A stretch of DNA of 38,018 nucleotides, from positions 1 through 38,018 of the IMG/VR virus record IMGVR_UViG_3300014839_001404. One strand, written 5' to 3'. This document shows, piece by piece, positions 23,984 through 29,868 of the stretch. Position 1 is the first letter of the stretch. Every line of letters begins with the position of its first letter. Made by a program: the position numbers and the translations under genes. Source of the DNA: a virus. A model generated the notes under the pieces. That model did not search any database, was not told the DNA's origin, and saw only the letters and a program-made list of their open reading frames with translations.

Positions 23984-24615
23984 AGCAAGATCAAAAGACA
24001 CCGTCCGATACTCCGGGGAATCCTGGATACATGAAAGACCATCGCGGGCGCCTCATTCCAACCGATCTCATAAAGCCGATCGATAAAAAACGCGACGCCG
24101 TCGTCGCAAAGATCGCTGAAGAAGCACTGGTATTTTCCGCGCAACTGGCAGACTTTAAAGCGCGCGCAATGGCGCTCGTAACCGGCTTCATGCAGTCCTC
24201 CGCACGCGAGCACGGGGTAAGTTTCGGAGGCGTGAAGGGCAACGTCACGCTGATGAGCTTCGGCGGCGGATACAAAGTACAGATTGCGATCGCCGACCGC
24301 ATCATCTTCGACGAGCGCCTGCAGATTGCAAAGCAATTGATCGACACCTGCATCAAGCGCTGGACCGAAGGTAGCAGAAGCGAGATCCGCGTGCTCATCG
24401 ACAGCGCGTTTGAAGTAGACAAAACCGGCAAGATCAACACCGAGCGCATCCTTGGATTGCGTCGATTGAAGATCACCGACAAAAAATGGGTGGAGGCTAT
24501 GAGCGTCATCAGCGACAGCGTTCAGGTTGCCAGCTCGAAATCTTACATCCGAATGTACAAGCGGGACGAGAAGGGCGAATACAAACAGATCCTTCTTGAC
24601 TTCGCGTCGTTGTGA
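23980..24615 (+). CDS. DUF3164 protein
   Basis: 211 residues typical of the DUF3164 family of transposable phages: GYMKDHRGRLIPTDLIKP at the start, LADFKARAMALV, GNVTLMSFGGGYKVQIA, then IRVLIDSAFEVDKTGKIN, RILGLRRLKITDKKW and a C-terminal SKSYIRMYKRDEKGEY. The family is nearly always found in the early operons of Mu-like phages; molecular function unknown. Confidence 0.85.
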   Translation: MKQDQKTPSDTPGNPGYMKDHRGRLIPTDLIKPIDKKRDAVVAKIAEEALVFSAQLADFKARAMALVTGFMQSSAREHGVSFGGVKGNVTLMSFGGGYKVQIAIADRIIFDERLQIAKQLIDTCIKRWTEGSRSEIRVLIDSAFEVDKTGKINTERILGLRRLKITDKKWVEAMSVISDSVQVASSKSYIRMYKRDEKGEYKQILLDFASL

Positions 24616-24622
24616 CTCGGGC

Positions 24623-24687
24623 AGGCGCGATGTGGTATCCCCGAAGGGTCATAGCCTTTGGGGCCGGGTTCGACGCCCGGCACGCCT
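24623..24687 (+). tRNA. tRNA-like element, anticodon-like CAT, short D region
   Basis: 65 bases with three tRNA features in the right order. Acceptor: AGGCGCG pairs with CACGCCT (six of seven). Anticodon arm: GAAGG/CCTTT with the seven-base loop GTCATAG, which puts CAT in the anticodon place after U33. T arm: CCGGG/CCCGG with loop TTCGACG, matching the GGTTCGANNCC consensus. The space for the D arm is only 11 bases, too short for a normal D stem-loop, and no CCA is encoded. It could be a degraded tRNA, a D-armless tRNA-like RNA, or just paired hairpins. Confidence 0.45.
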
Positions 24688-24705
24688 CTATAAAAGAGTA
24701 CAATT

Positions 24706-25071
24706 ATGTCTGAAGATCAGTTAAAAAAAGTGTGTGATCAGGCCGGCGTGCAATACGTTGGCATCCAGTCGGGACGCGACGTCCAGTACATCCTTTTCAA
24801 CGACGTGATCACCGGTTCAACACTCGCCGTCGAGAAAAAAGGCTTCAGCAATGCAAAGATACAGGCAAGGGTCGCTTTTCACAGAAAGAAGTTCGGCGAT
24901 GATGTAATTTTTTTGTCGGATATTTTTGACGCAATCAAATTCATTACGCGCAAGCTGGTCATCCCAAGGGGAATATTATTGGATGCCTCCCGAGCAGCGG
25001 TTGCTGTCATAATGCAACATCTTAAAGAGCAAAAGGAGCAAGGCAATGGCACGTCAGAAGATGCAGCCTGA
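24706..25071 (+). CDS. Hypothetical early protein
   Basis: 121 residues, alpha/beta (VQYVGIQSGRDVQYILFND; VEKKGFSNAKIQARVAFHRKKFGDD), no family recognised. The next gene begins inside its 3' end (26-base overlap), with its AAGGAG site in this gene. Confidence 0.55.
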   Translation: MSEDQLKKVCDQAGVQYVGIQSGRDVQYILFNDVITGSTLAVEKKGFSNAKIQARVAFHRKKFGDDVIFLSDIFDAIKFITRKLVIPRGILLDASRAAVAVIMQHLKEQKEQGNGTSEDAA

Positions 25072-25621
25072 ATATTTTTTGAACCGCATCCGCGAGTTTG
25101 AAAAAAAGAACGGCCGGCCGCCGCGCTCCGATGATTTCAACGGTCCGTTTCATAAAAACATTATGAAGCATTTCGGATCATGGCAAAAAGCAATTGATGC
25201 TGCGCTCCATGTCAAAGTAAATTACGGCCGTAAAAGCGATGCGGAGCTGCTGAAGGAGATCTCCGACTTTGTCCTCGCCAATAAACGGATTCCGAACCAC
25301 TCTGAACTTAGAAATGAACAGCAGCTGAGCGATCATTTTGGATCATACGCTGCAGCAATCGAAACGGCTATCGGGTTCAATCCGCAGACGGCGATACTCA
25401 GAGCGCTGCAGCAATTAACTCTCAATACATCGTATGCCTCTCACGCTGAGATTGCCTCCGAGATGCAGCGTTGCGGCGATCCAATAACTCAGCCACAGAT
25501 CCGGGGCCTGCTTAGTCTGCTCGGACAGCGCGGACTTGTGGACGTCCGTCGTGGTGATCGCATACGGCTGTATCGGCTCACTTCCGAGGGCCGGAAAATG
25601 TTGAAAAAGGAGGATCTATGA
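25046..25621 (+). CDS. Regulator with two HNH-associated repeats and winged helix
   Basis: 191 residues. Two copies of the homing-endonuclease-associated repeat (about residues 10-52, FLNRIREFEKKNGRPPRSDD.. SWQKAIDAAL, and 67-110, LLKEISDFVLANKRIPNHSEL..YAAAIETAI), each a small DNA-binding helical unit. The last 75 residues look like a winged helix (TQPQIRGLLSLLGQRGLVDVRRGD; YRLTSEGRKML). No nuclease motif is present, so it is probably a DNA-binding regulator. Its place late in the early operon suits a middle/late activator such as Mor or C of Mu, but it is not homologous to these as far as I can see. Confidence 0.65.
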   Translation: MARQKMQPEYFLNRIREFEKKNGRPPRSDDFNGPFHKNIMKHFGSWQKAIDAALHVKVNYGRKSDAELLKEISDFVLANKRIPNHSELRNEQQLSDHFGSYAAAIETAIGFNPQTAILRALQQLTLNTSYASHAEIASEMQRCGDPITQPQIRGLLSLLGQRGLVDVRRGDRIRLYRLTSEGRKMLKKEDL

Positions 25622-25737
25622 TATGGTTGGCAGGCGTCGCAGGATATGCGTTAGCAGTATGGCTCTTCCTTCGCTTCTTCCACTTCATTTCTGAAGTCGA
25701 TGAGGACGCCGAAAGAAACTGGGCGTTACGAAAGTAA
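25618..25737 (+). CDS. Small single-span membrane protein
   Basis: 39 residues, ATG overlapping the preceding stop (ATGA) and with AAGGAG eight bases upstream. Residues 3-24 form one membrane helix (WLAGVAGYALAVWLFLRFF); the tail is acidic (SEVDEDAERN). Function unknown; size and topology fit a phage-encoded membrane microprotein. Confidence 0.6.
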   Translation: MIWLAGVAGYALAVWLFLRFFHFISEVDEDAERNWALRK

Positions 25738-25749
25738 TCGAGGTTCCGC

Positions 25750-26166
25750 ATGCCTGAATATCGTCGAAATAGATTGCTGGAGGAAAAGGTTGAGAGAGAT
25801 GCAACCTTTGGGTTGCCGCTCTTCGGCAAAGCCTCCACACCAAGTGCGCGTATGATGGAATCCGCGCCGGCCAGCATCGCCCTGGCAACCGACACGCGGA
25901 AGCTGTCGCATATCCTTATGAAATTCAATAAGCAAGATCTGAACCGGAAGCAACGGATCGTGTTCGGCGTCATAAAAGAGCATGGTCCGGTAACAAACGA
26001 GGAGATCAACAAGATCCTGGGATGGAACGCGATCAACCGGGTGGTTGGACGCACATTCGAACTGCGGTCCTACGGCATGGATAAAAAAGCACTCGTGGTT
26101 TTCGCCGGCAAGCGCGCCTGCAGCGTGACCGGAAATGTCGCATCTACGTGGATGGTCAATGAATGA
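25750..26166 (+). CDS. Winged-helix transcription regulator
   Basis: 138 residues. The C-terminal half has a winged helix: NRKQRIVFGVIKEHGPVTNEEINKILGW..RVVGRTFELRSYGM, ending in a wing. The N-terminal 60 residues are a flexible arm rich in charged residues. Together with the gene before it, it is a candidate for the switch from early to late transcription. No family name is claimed. Confidence 0.6.
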   Translation: MPEYRRNRLLEEKVERDATFGLPLFGKASTPSARMMESAPASIALATDTRKLSHILMKFNKQDLNRKQRIVFGVIKEHGPVTNEEINKILGWNAINRVVGRTFELRSYGMDKKALVVFAGKRACSVTGNVASTWMVNE

Positions 26167-26197
26167 TTTGAAGTCAGCGAAGAAGGAGGAGAACACA

Positions 26198-26467
26198 ATG
26201 ATTGAGCTCAATGAGAATGTCATCGCACCGCAGAGCAGAAAAGAACTGATGATTGAAATAATTACGAAGGCATTCCCATATCCAAAACAAATAACGAAAT
26301 GGAATATAACCGTCGAAGCCAATGCGATAAGATTCACATGGAGAGAAAGCCGTTTTCGCGTTGACATAAATTCGCTGATGGTTGAGGCGGTAGATGATGG
26401 ATTTTTGCGTCACGATAACATTGCCATTCTCGCCGAAAGTCTAATTAAGAGTGAAGCGCGTTTTTAG
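26198..26467 (+). CDS. Hypothetical protein before the cassette array
   Basis: 89 residues from ATG 26198, with a strong AAGGAGGAG upstream; longer in-frame starts would overlap the previous gene. Alpha/beta (ITKWNITVEANAIRFTWRESRFRVDI). It is the last ordinary phage gene before the first attC-like site. No family recognised. Confidence 0.55.
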   Translation: MIELNENVIAPQSRKELMIEIITKAFPYPKQITKWNITVEANAIRFTWRESRFRVDINSLMVEAVDDGFLRHDNIAILAESLIKSEARF

Positions 26468-26499
26468 AATCGGCAATTAAAAAAGGAGATGAAATATGG

Positions 26500-26572
26500 A
26501 ACAACGAGAAACGAACTATGAAAAAATCAAGCAAAGCAACGCGAGCGAATCGGGTTGAGCGGGTTGTTAGCA
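26500..26572 (+). other. attC-like site A (first, 5' half degenerate)
   Basis: The 3' half is well conserved: GGGTTGAGCGGGTTGTTAGCA, L' followed by R' GTTAGCA at 26566-26572, as in the other sites. The 5' half has CAACGAGA but lacks the GCTAACC inner stem, so it cannot fold as the others do. It marks the start of the array. It may be a decayed attC or an attI-like entry site. Confidence 0.6.
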
Positions 26573-26727
26573 GTCAAAAACTCTCGCATGAAACAAGGCA
26601 AGATCTTTGTGACTATGTCGCAAAGTTGCGGCGCGGATTGACGTTTGATCTGCCATTAACAACGGCACGATCTATTAGGCGCGACATCAGATTGATTGAG
26701 AAGTTTTTGCAGTGCCAACGAGACTAA
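26518..26727 (+). CDS. Cassette 1 protein, begins inside site A
   Basis: 69 residues. The reading frame starts upstream of L' and runs through L'-R', which encodes the peptide VERVVS, then continues in the cassette (SHETRQDLCDYVAKLRRGL, a helical region). It ends at TAA inside the next attC (CAACGAGACTAA). ATG 26518 has no clear ribosome site. A better-placed ATG at 26496 (after AAGGAG) reads another frame and stops after 20 codons at the TGA in L'. No family recognised. Confidence 0.5.
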   Translation: MKKSSKATRANRVERVVSSQKLSHETRQDLCDYVAKLRRGLTFDLPLTTARSIRRDIRLIEKFLQCQRD

Positions 26728-26773
26728 GATAAGCGGCGCGATTTACAGCTTCCGCCTTGATCGGTTGTTGGAA
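26713..26773 (+). other. attC site B
   Basis: R'' TGCCAAC (26713-26719), GAGACTAA, inner stem GAT-AAG-CGG pairing with CCG-c-CTT-G-ATC, then R' GTTGGAA (26767-26773). The unpaired G in L' is present. R'' pairs with site A's R' (GTTAGCA) at six of seven places. Confidence 0.85.
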
Positions 26774-26798
26774 TGCGCGTAATTAAAAAAGGAACACC

Positions 26799-26999
26799 AT
26801 GAAATTAGCACAATGCCGCAAGTGTCCATTCTTCCAGCGCCCAGCATGGCATTCGGGATATACCGGAAAAAGTGGATATGAAACAGGGCACACGTGCAAG
26901 CATAAGAACGAAGCGTTGCGACATATAGAGACATGTGAGCTTGAGGGGAACAAGGCGGCGCAGATGGAAAGACTAATCGAATTTCAACGGATGCAATAG
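26799..26999 (+). CDS. Cassette 2 protein, small Cys/His-rich (zinc-binding-like)
   Basis: 66 residues with AAGGA upstream. CRKCPFF near the start, CKHK in the middle and a third Cys (HIETCEL) give a C-x2-C, C-x-H, C pattern likely to bind zinc. It is the only gene of the 325-bp cassette between sites B and C. No named family; a DNA- or protein-binding role is possible. Confidence 0.6.
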   Translation: MKLAQCRKCPFFQRPAWHSGYTGKSGYETGHTCKHKNEALRHIETCELEGNKAAQMERLIEFQRMQ

Positions 27000-27003
27000 C
27001 GTC

Positions 27004-27098
27004 ATTCCAACGTCAGAGCTAACTTGCAAGCGAAGGAGATGAACTTATGAGTAAGAAAAAACCAAACGAAGCACGTCAAGTTGAGAGGGTTGTTAGCT
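27004..27098 (+). other. attC site C (contains ribosome site and start codon of the next gene)
   Basis: R'' ATTCCAAC (27004-27011) is the exact reverse complement of GTTGGAAT at the start of the cassette it closes. Inner stem GCT-AACTTG pairs with CAAGTT-G-AGA. R' GTTAGCT is at 27092-27098. The loop holds GAAGGAG and the ATG of the next cassette's gene. Confidence 0.9.
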
Positions 27099-27289
27099 GG
27101 CGCGATGGCGTGGCGATAGTCTCTGCAATGAGAAAACAAATAAAATTGTTACAGTGGTTCCACAGCCATACGACGGGTATTTATGAGGCGTGCGATGGAG
27201 CGAACAAGAAGCATCTGCAAGACATGGCAGAAATGTTCAACAGCCAGTTACGGGCAATAAATAGCACGATACCGAAAGAGTTTAGATGA
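27047..27289 (+). CDS. Cassette 3 protein, starts in attC loop
   Basis: 80 residues. The ATG lies in the loop of site C, eight bases after GAAGGAG, and the frame runs through L'-R' (VERVVS) into cassette 3. The remainder is helical (AIVSAMRKQIKLLQWFHSH, LQDMAEMFNSQLRAI). No family recognised. The N-terminal 18 residues are encoded by the upstream attC, so they would change if the cassette moved. Confidence 0.6.
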   Translation: MSKKKPNEARQVERVVSWRDGVAIVSAMRKQIKLLQWFHSHTTGIYEACDGANKKHLQDMAEMFNSQLRAINSTIPKEFR

Positions 27290-27294
27290 GCGCA

Positions 27295-27354
27295 CAGCTA
27301 ACGAGACTAAGCTAACCTGCGCGTATTGTGCGACAGGTTGAGCGGTTGTTGTGC
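27295..27354 (+). other. attC site D
   Basis: R'' CAGCTAAC (27295-27302) is the exact reverse complement of GTTAGCTG at the start of cassette 3. GAGACTAA follows, then GCT-AACCTG pairing with CAGGTT-G-AGC, and R' GTTGTGC (27348-27354). Confidence 0.92.
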
Positions 27355-27427
27355 GAGAAGCCTTTTAATTGCAGACAAATGATAAACGTGTAGAAACCAA
27401 AACATTGTGCGAGCGAATTAGGATGGA

Positions 27428-27849
27428 GCATCGGCAATGCTCACCCAAAAAGGAGAAGAATCAATGAAAATTCTGACAGGCGGACACCGCTACGAACTCG
27501 AAAACTTCGAGAACAAAGATGCAGATGGACAAATTTTGCAATTCATCCACAAAGAAAAGCTACCAGAGGCGCGGGAGTATATGGAAATCCCGGTTCTCTC
27601 GGAGAATGAGAAATACGACGAAAGCCACCTCTTCACGGTTCGAGATGGCACGACCAACGAGGAAGTTCTTGCGATGATGATTGATCGGATGAAGTTCCTG
27701 CAAGCAAAATTTCCATGCAGAGAAAATGCAATTGTCATCACAAAGCTCGAAGAGTCTTTGATGTGGCTCGAAAAACGCACCGCCGAACGAATGGCGCGTG
27801 GCGTTGAAGGAAAATGCGAAGCGTAATTAACCAAAGGCATTGCCGATGC
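27428..27849. repeat. 13-bp inverted repeat flanking the cassette 4 gene
   Basis: GCATCGGCAATGC (27428-27440) and its exact reverse complement (27837-27849) flank the cassette 4 gene. Each arm can also form a small hairpin. Confidence 0.7.
27464..27826 (+). CDS. Cassette 4 protein, Acb2/Tad1-like (putative anti-defence)
   Basis: 120 residues from ATG 27464 with AAGGAG eight bases upstream. The C-terminal 55 residues form a helical hairpin (NEEVLAMMIDRMKFLQAKFP, CRENAIVITKLEESLMWLEK) ending RTAERMARGVEGK. I recall this ending from phage proteins annotated as Acb2/Tad1 hairpin domain proteins. Members of that group bind cyclic nucleotide or ADP-ribose-type signals and block CBASS or Thoeris immunity. 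An N-terminal part of about 60 residues precedes it (HRYELENFENKDADGQ). Resemblance is from memory, not from a search. It is the only gene in its cassette, so an anti-defence role carried by a mobile cassette is plausible. Confidence 0.6.
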   Translation: MKILTGGHRYELENFENKDADGQILQFIHKEKLPEAREYMEIPVLSENEKYDESHLFTVRDGTTNEEVLAMMIDRMKFLQAKFPCRENAIVITKLEESLMWLEKRTAERMARGVEGKCEA

Positions 27850-27851
27850 CC

Positions 27852-27910
27852 GCACAACGAGACTAAGTTAAGCTGGGAGCGAAGCGACTCAGCTTGAACG
27901 GTGGTTAGGG
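27852..27910 (+). other. attC site E
   Basis: R'' GCACAAC (27852-27858; eight bases CGCACAAC) is the exact reverse complement of GTTGTGCG at the start of cassette 4. GAGACTAA follows, then GTT-AAGCTG pairing with CAGCTT-G-AAC, and R' GTTAGGG (27904-27910). Confidence 0.92.
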
Positions 27911-27976
27911 CTGCGGAGCTGAAAATAAAAACGCCCCACAAAATTGCAGGGCGTTGAAAAACAAAACCGGCGGCGG

Positions 27977-28153
27977 TTACTTAGGCTTGAGATCATGTTT
28001 GTCGCAAAAATCAGTGAGAGCAATGATTGCAGCGTGTGAGACATTGTGGTATTTGGGGGCGGCCTTTTCGACGGTCGCTTCAAACCGTGCGAGTAATTTT
28101 GTCGGGATGCGCACGGAGAACATCTTAATGTCTGAGGTGAGTTGCTTAGACAT
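27977..28153 (-). CDS. Cassette 5: ribbon-helix-helix protein
   Basis: 58 residues from ATG 28153, with AGGAGG upstream. FSVRIPTKLLARFEATVEKAA followed by a second helix (SHAAIIALTDFCDKHD) is a typical ribbon-helix-helix (Arc/MetJ/CopG type) DNA-binding fold. It is the last gene of a leftward three-gene unit. It probably binds the palindromes in that unit's promoter. This resembles an antitoxin or an autoregulator; no toxin is recognised. Confidence 0.65.
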   Translation of the reverse strand: MSKQLTSDIKMFSVRIPTKLLARFEATVEKAAPKYHNVSHAAIIALTDFCDKHDLKPK

Positions 28154-28343
28154 TGGATACCTCCTCGTATCGGTAGCCAAGTTCACACTCAGCGTAAATC
28201 TCTCCCTCTGTTGCCTCGCCCTTATTGAGTCGATCGGTCTGATCTGGCAAGAGTGTATAGCTGTAAGACGTTTTGCCCTCGTCGAGCACGTTGACAGTAA
28301 GCGTCTTATTATCATCGGACAATTTGAGCGTGTAGTGCGACAT
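28146..28343 (-). CDS. Cassette 5: small beta-rich protein
   Basis: 65 residues with an AGGAGG-type site; overlaps the next gene by eight bases. Strands SHYTLKLSDDNKTLTVNVLDE and TSYSYTLLPDQTD, then an acidic end. No family recognised. As the middle gene of an autoregulated-looking unit it might be the partner of the RHH protein. Confidence 0.5.
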   Translation of the reverse strand: MSHYTLKLSDDNKTLTVNVLDEGKTSYSYTLLPDQTDRLNKGEATEGEIYAECELGYRYEEVSNV

Positions 28344-28351
28344 ATATCCTC

Positions 28352-28579
28352 CTATTGGTTAAACATGATAGATCGGATTGACTTAATCGACTCTTTTGAG
28401 CCGTCGCCGTTTGCGAGATTGCGTGCATACGTCTCTGCTGTTTTGGCATTATCAAATGGCATATATGATGCAACCTCATTGCGAGAGTCGGACACGGACC
28501 ACATCTCTTCTTTTTTGGCGGTAAAATCGTTTGCGTCAGAGTGCTCGATTGTTACTGTTTTGATCGTTGTCTGTGTCAT
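28352..28579 (-). CDS. Cassette 5: first gene of the leftward unit
   Basis: 75 residues with AGGAG upstream (ACAGGAGATGAGACAATG). A strand-helix protein (TIKTVTIEHSDANDF; NAKTAETYARNLANG). No family recognised. Transcribed from the promoter at 28628-28656. Confidence 0.5.
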   Translation of the reverse strand: MTQTTIKTVTIEHSDANDFTAKKEEMWSVSDSRNEVASYMPFDNAKTAETYARNLANGDGSKESIKSIRSIMFNQ

Positions 28580-28620
28580 TGTCTCATCTCCTGTCTTGTG
28601 TTGTTATTGTCTCAATCAAC

Positions 28621-28656
28621 TGTATACAATGTATGACTATTGTAATACAATGTCAA
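28621..28656 (-). promoter_or_regulatory. Cassette 5 promoter with palindromes
   Basis: TTGACA (28656-28651), 17-base spacer, TACATT (28633-28628). The spacer holds the perfect 13-bp palindrome ATTGTAATACAAT (28639-28651) and a second palindrome TGTATACA (28621-28628) lies at the start region. This suggests binding by the RHH protein. Confidence 0.8.
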
Positions 28657-28771
28657 GAGAAATCTTTTATGTTTTCATTTTGTTTGGTCTAACCAATAAA
28701 TACAGGGTGTTTATGAGCGTCAAAAATCACGAAATATGCACGAGCCGCCGCCGTGGAGTCTGCTCCTGCAA

Positions 28772-28868
28772 GCCCTAACGAGACTAAGCTAACCCTTGCG
28801 GCGATTCAAGGCAGGTCAAAAATGGAAAATACCCTGCCGAGCCGCATAGGGTTGAGCGGGTGTTGGGC
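28772..28868 (+). other. attC site F
   Basis: R'' GCCCTAAC (28772-28779; nine bases with the A before it) is the exact reverse complement of GTTAGGGCT at the start of cassette 5. GAGACTAA, then GCT-AACCC with GGGTT-G-AGC and a second inner stem GCGGC/GCCGC. R' GTTGGGC is at 28862-28868. Confidence 0.92.
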
Positions 28869-28889
28869 GGTGGAAACAAAGGAGAACAC

Positions 28890-29105
28890 ATGCCAAAAGA
28901 TGCAGACTGGATTTGTGAAACAACGTGCATTGCGACAAAGACGTTATTAGTAAAAGCCACGACGCGAAAAGAGGCGATGCAAAAGTTGAAGGATGGCGAA
29001 GCCGAGGGGATTGACGTGGACTATGGGGGAATCAGGGCGCGAAGGGTAATTTGTCGAGATGGACGTGTGCGGCGTAAAACAACAATCCGCCCAACAAGCA
29101 GTTAA
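28890..29105 (+). CDS. Cassette 6 protein
   Basis: 71 residues, ATG 28890 with AAAGGAG upstream. Alpha/beta with three Cys (DWICETTCIATKTLLVKATT, RRVICRDGRV). The helix TRKEAMQKLKDGEAEGIDVD resembles DpnD/PcfM-type small folds. It ends at TAA inside the following partial attC. No firm family. Confidence 0.6.
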   Translation: MPKDADWICETTCIATKTLLVKATTRKEAMQKLKDGEAEGIDVDYGGIRARRVICRDGRVRRKTTIRPTSS

Positions 29106-29109
29106 CCGG
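29087..29109 (+). other. attC site G, 5' half only
   Basis: R'' CCGCCCAAC (29087-29095) is the exact reverse complement of GTTGGGCGG at the start of cassette 6. A GTTAACCGG left arm follows. No matching right arm or GTTRRRY is seen downstream, so the array ends in a truncated site. Confidence 0.75.
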
Positions 29110-29174
29110 AAAAAACCATATAGCTCCACAATGGCAAATATCTATTACACCATATTGAGTCAATTTAAAGCGAA

Positions 29175-29378
29175 ATGGGAACGTCGTTATCCCGGACGGC
29201 AGTTTTTCCCCCGGCGCCGAAGCCACAGAGTTCGCTCAGACGGTGCACAAAGTGTGAGAGCTGGTACCGGGTGGATGAGGAGCACTCGTGCCACGAGAAA
29301 ATGCAATACGATCACAGGAACAGGCCCGCCACGGCCGTTGGCGATGTGATAGACACATTTAGAGGAGCCGACAAATGA
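29175..29378 (+). CDS. Small Cys-rich protein, start or frame uncertain
   Basis: 67 residues. CTKCESWYRVDEEHSC could bind zinc. Its stop overlaps the next gene's ATG (ATGA), favouring this frame. The ATG at 29175 has no ribosome site. Another frame from ATG 29131 (MANIYYTILSQFK) could join this one if a base were gained or lost in the TTTTTCCCCC run near 29204. It may be a broken gene. Confidence 0.45.
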   Translation: MGTSLSRTAVFPPAPKPQSSLRRCTKCESWYRVDEEHSCHEKMQYDHRNRPATAVGDVIDTFRGADK

Positions 29379-29716
29379 GAAAAATCCCGATTAAAGAACT
29401 AAGACATGCAGTGCTGAATGGATTGAAGCAGAAGCTGATGGCCGGCAAACGGGCGGAGATCTCTTTTGGAGAACTGTGGAAGATATGTTCTCTCGCCGGC
29501 CCGTTGCTCTTCATTCCTCTTAACTCTGAGCTTCAAAGAGAGCGATTCACAATAGCCTTTTTTTTAAATATTAAGTTTCTTTCATCCGTCAATTTCATCG
29601 GCGTCAATACCGTCGAAAATGGAGAAAGGATTGAATCTATATTCCTAACGACTGAAGGAGAACGATACATTGGTGACGTCGAGTTTGTGATGCCGGTCCC
29701 ACGTGAAATGGACTGA
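29375..29716 (+). CDS. Hypothetical protein
   Basis: 113 residues with GGAG seven bases upstream. Helical start (IPIKELRHAVLNGLKQKLMAGKRAEI ends a helix-turn), hydrophobic middle (FTIAFFLNIKFLSSVNFIG), beta end. Coupled to the previous gene by ATGA. No family recognised. Confidence 0.5.
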   Translation: MRKIPIKELRHAVLNGLKQKLMAGKRAEISFGELWKICSLAGPLLFIPLNSELQRERFTIAFFLNIKFLSSVNFIGVNTVENGERIESIFLTTEGERYIGDVEFVMPVPREMD

Positions 29717-29784
29717 AGGATTCAATGCCGCTTGCTATTCATGTTCTACTTAAATAAATTATAATGTTCAAATCAAGTTCAAAT

Positions 29785-29868
29785 CAGCACACAACGTTGT
29801 CCGGCGGAATATTGCCGGGCAACACTCTCTTTGGCGCGAGCCTTGGAGGAGTTTTGCATTGTGTGCTG
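29785..29868 (+). ncRNA. Structured RNA candidate, three-way junction
   Basis: Outer arms CAGCACACAA (29785-29794) and TTGTGTGCTG (29859-29868) are perfectly complementary. Inside are a 9-bp hairpin TTGTCCGGC/GCCGGGCAA (29797-29805, 29814-29822) and a short GGC-GCGA-GCC hairpin. No gene is evident between 29717 and 29959 apart from a doubtful frame. It may be a small RNA, or a decayed attC-like hairpin. Confidence 0.5.

Noticed and set aside
25046-26166. Mor/C-type late activator identity
   Set aside because: Both proteins look DNA-binding and are in the right place, but show no recognisable Mor/C sequence features, so only a candidate role is stated.
27954-28778. 274-residue plus-strand frame
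   Set aside because: It runs antisense through three leftward genes with good ribosome sites and a promoter; shadow frame.
26700-28870. CRISPR array from repeated GAGACTAAG motif
   Set aside because: Copies are spaced irregularly (hundreds of bases) with genes between, and each has a different paired hairpin; attC explains them.
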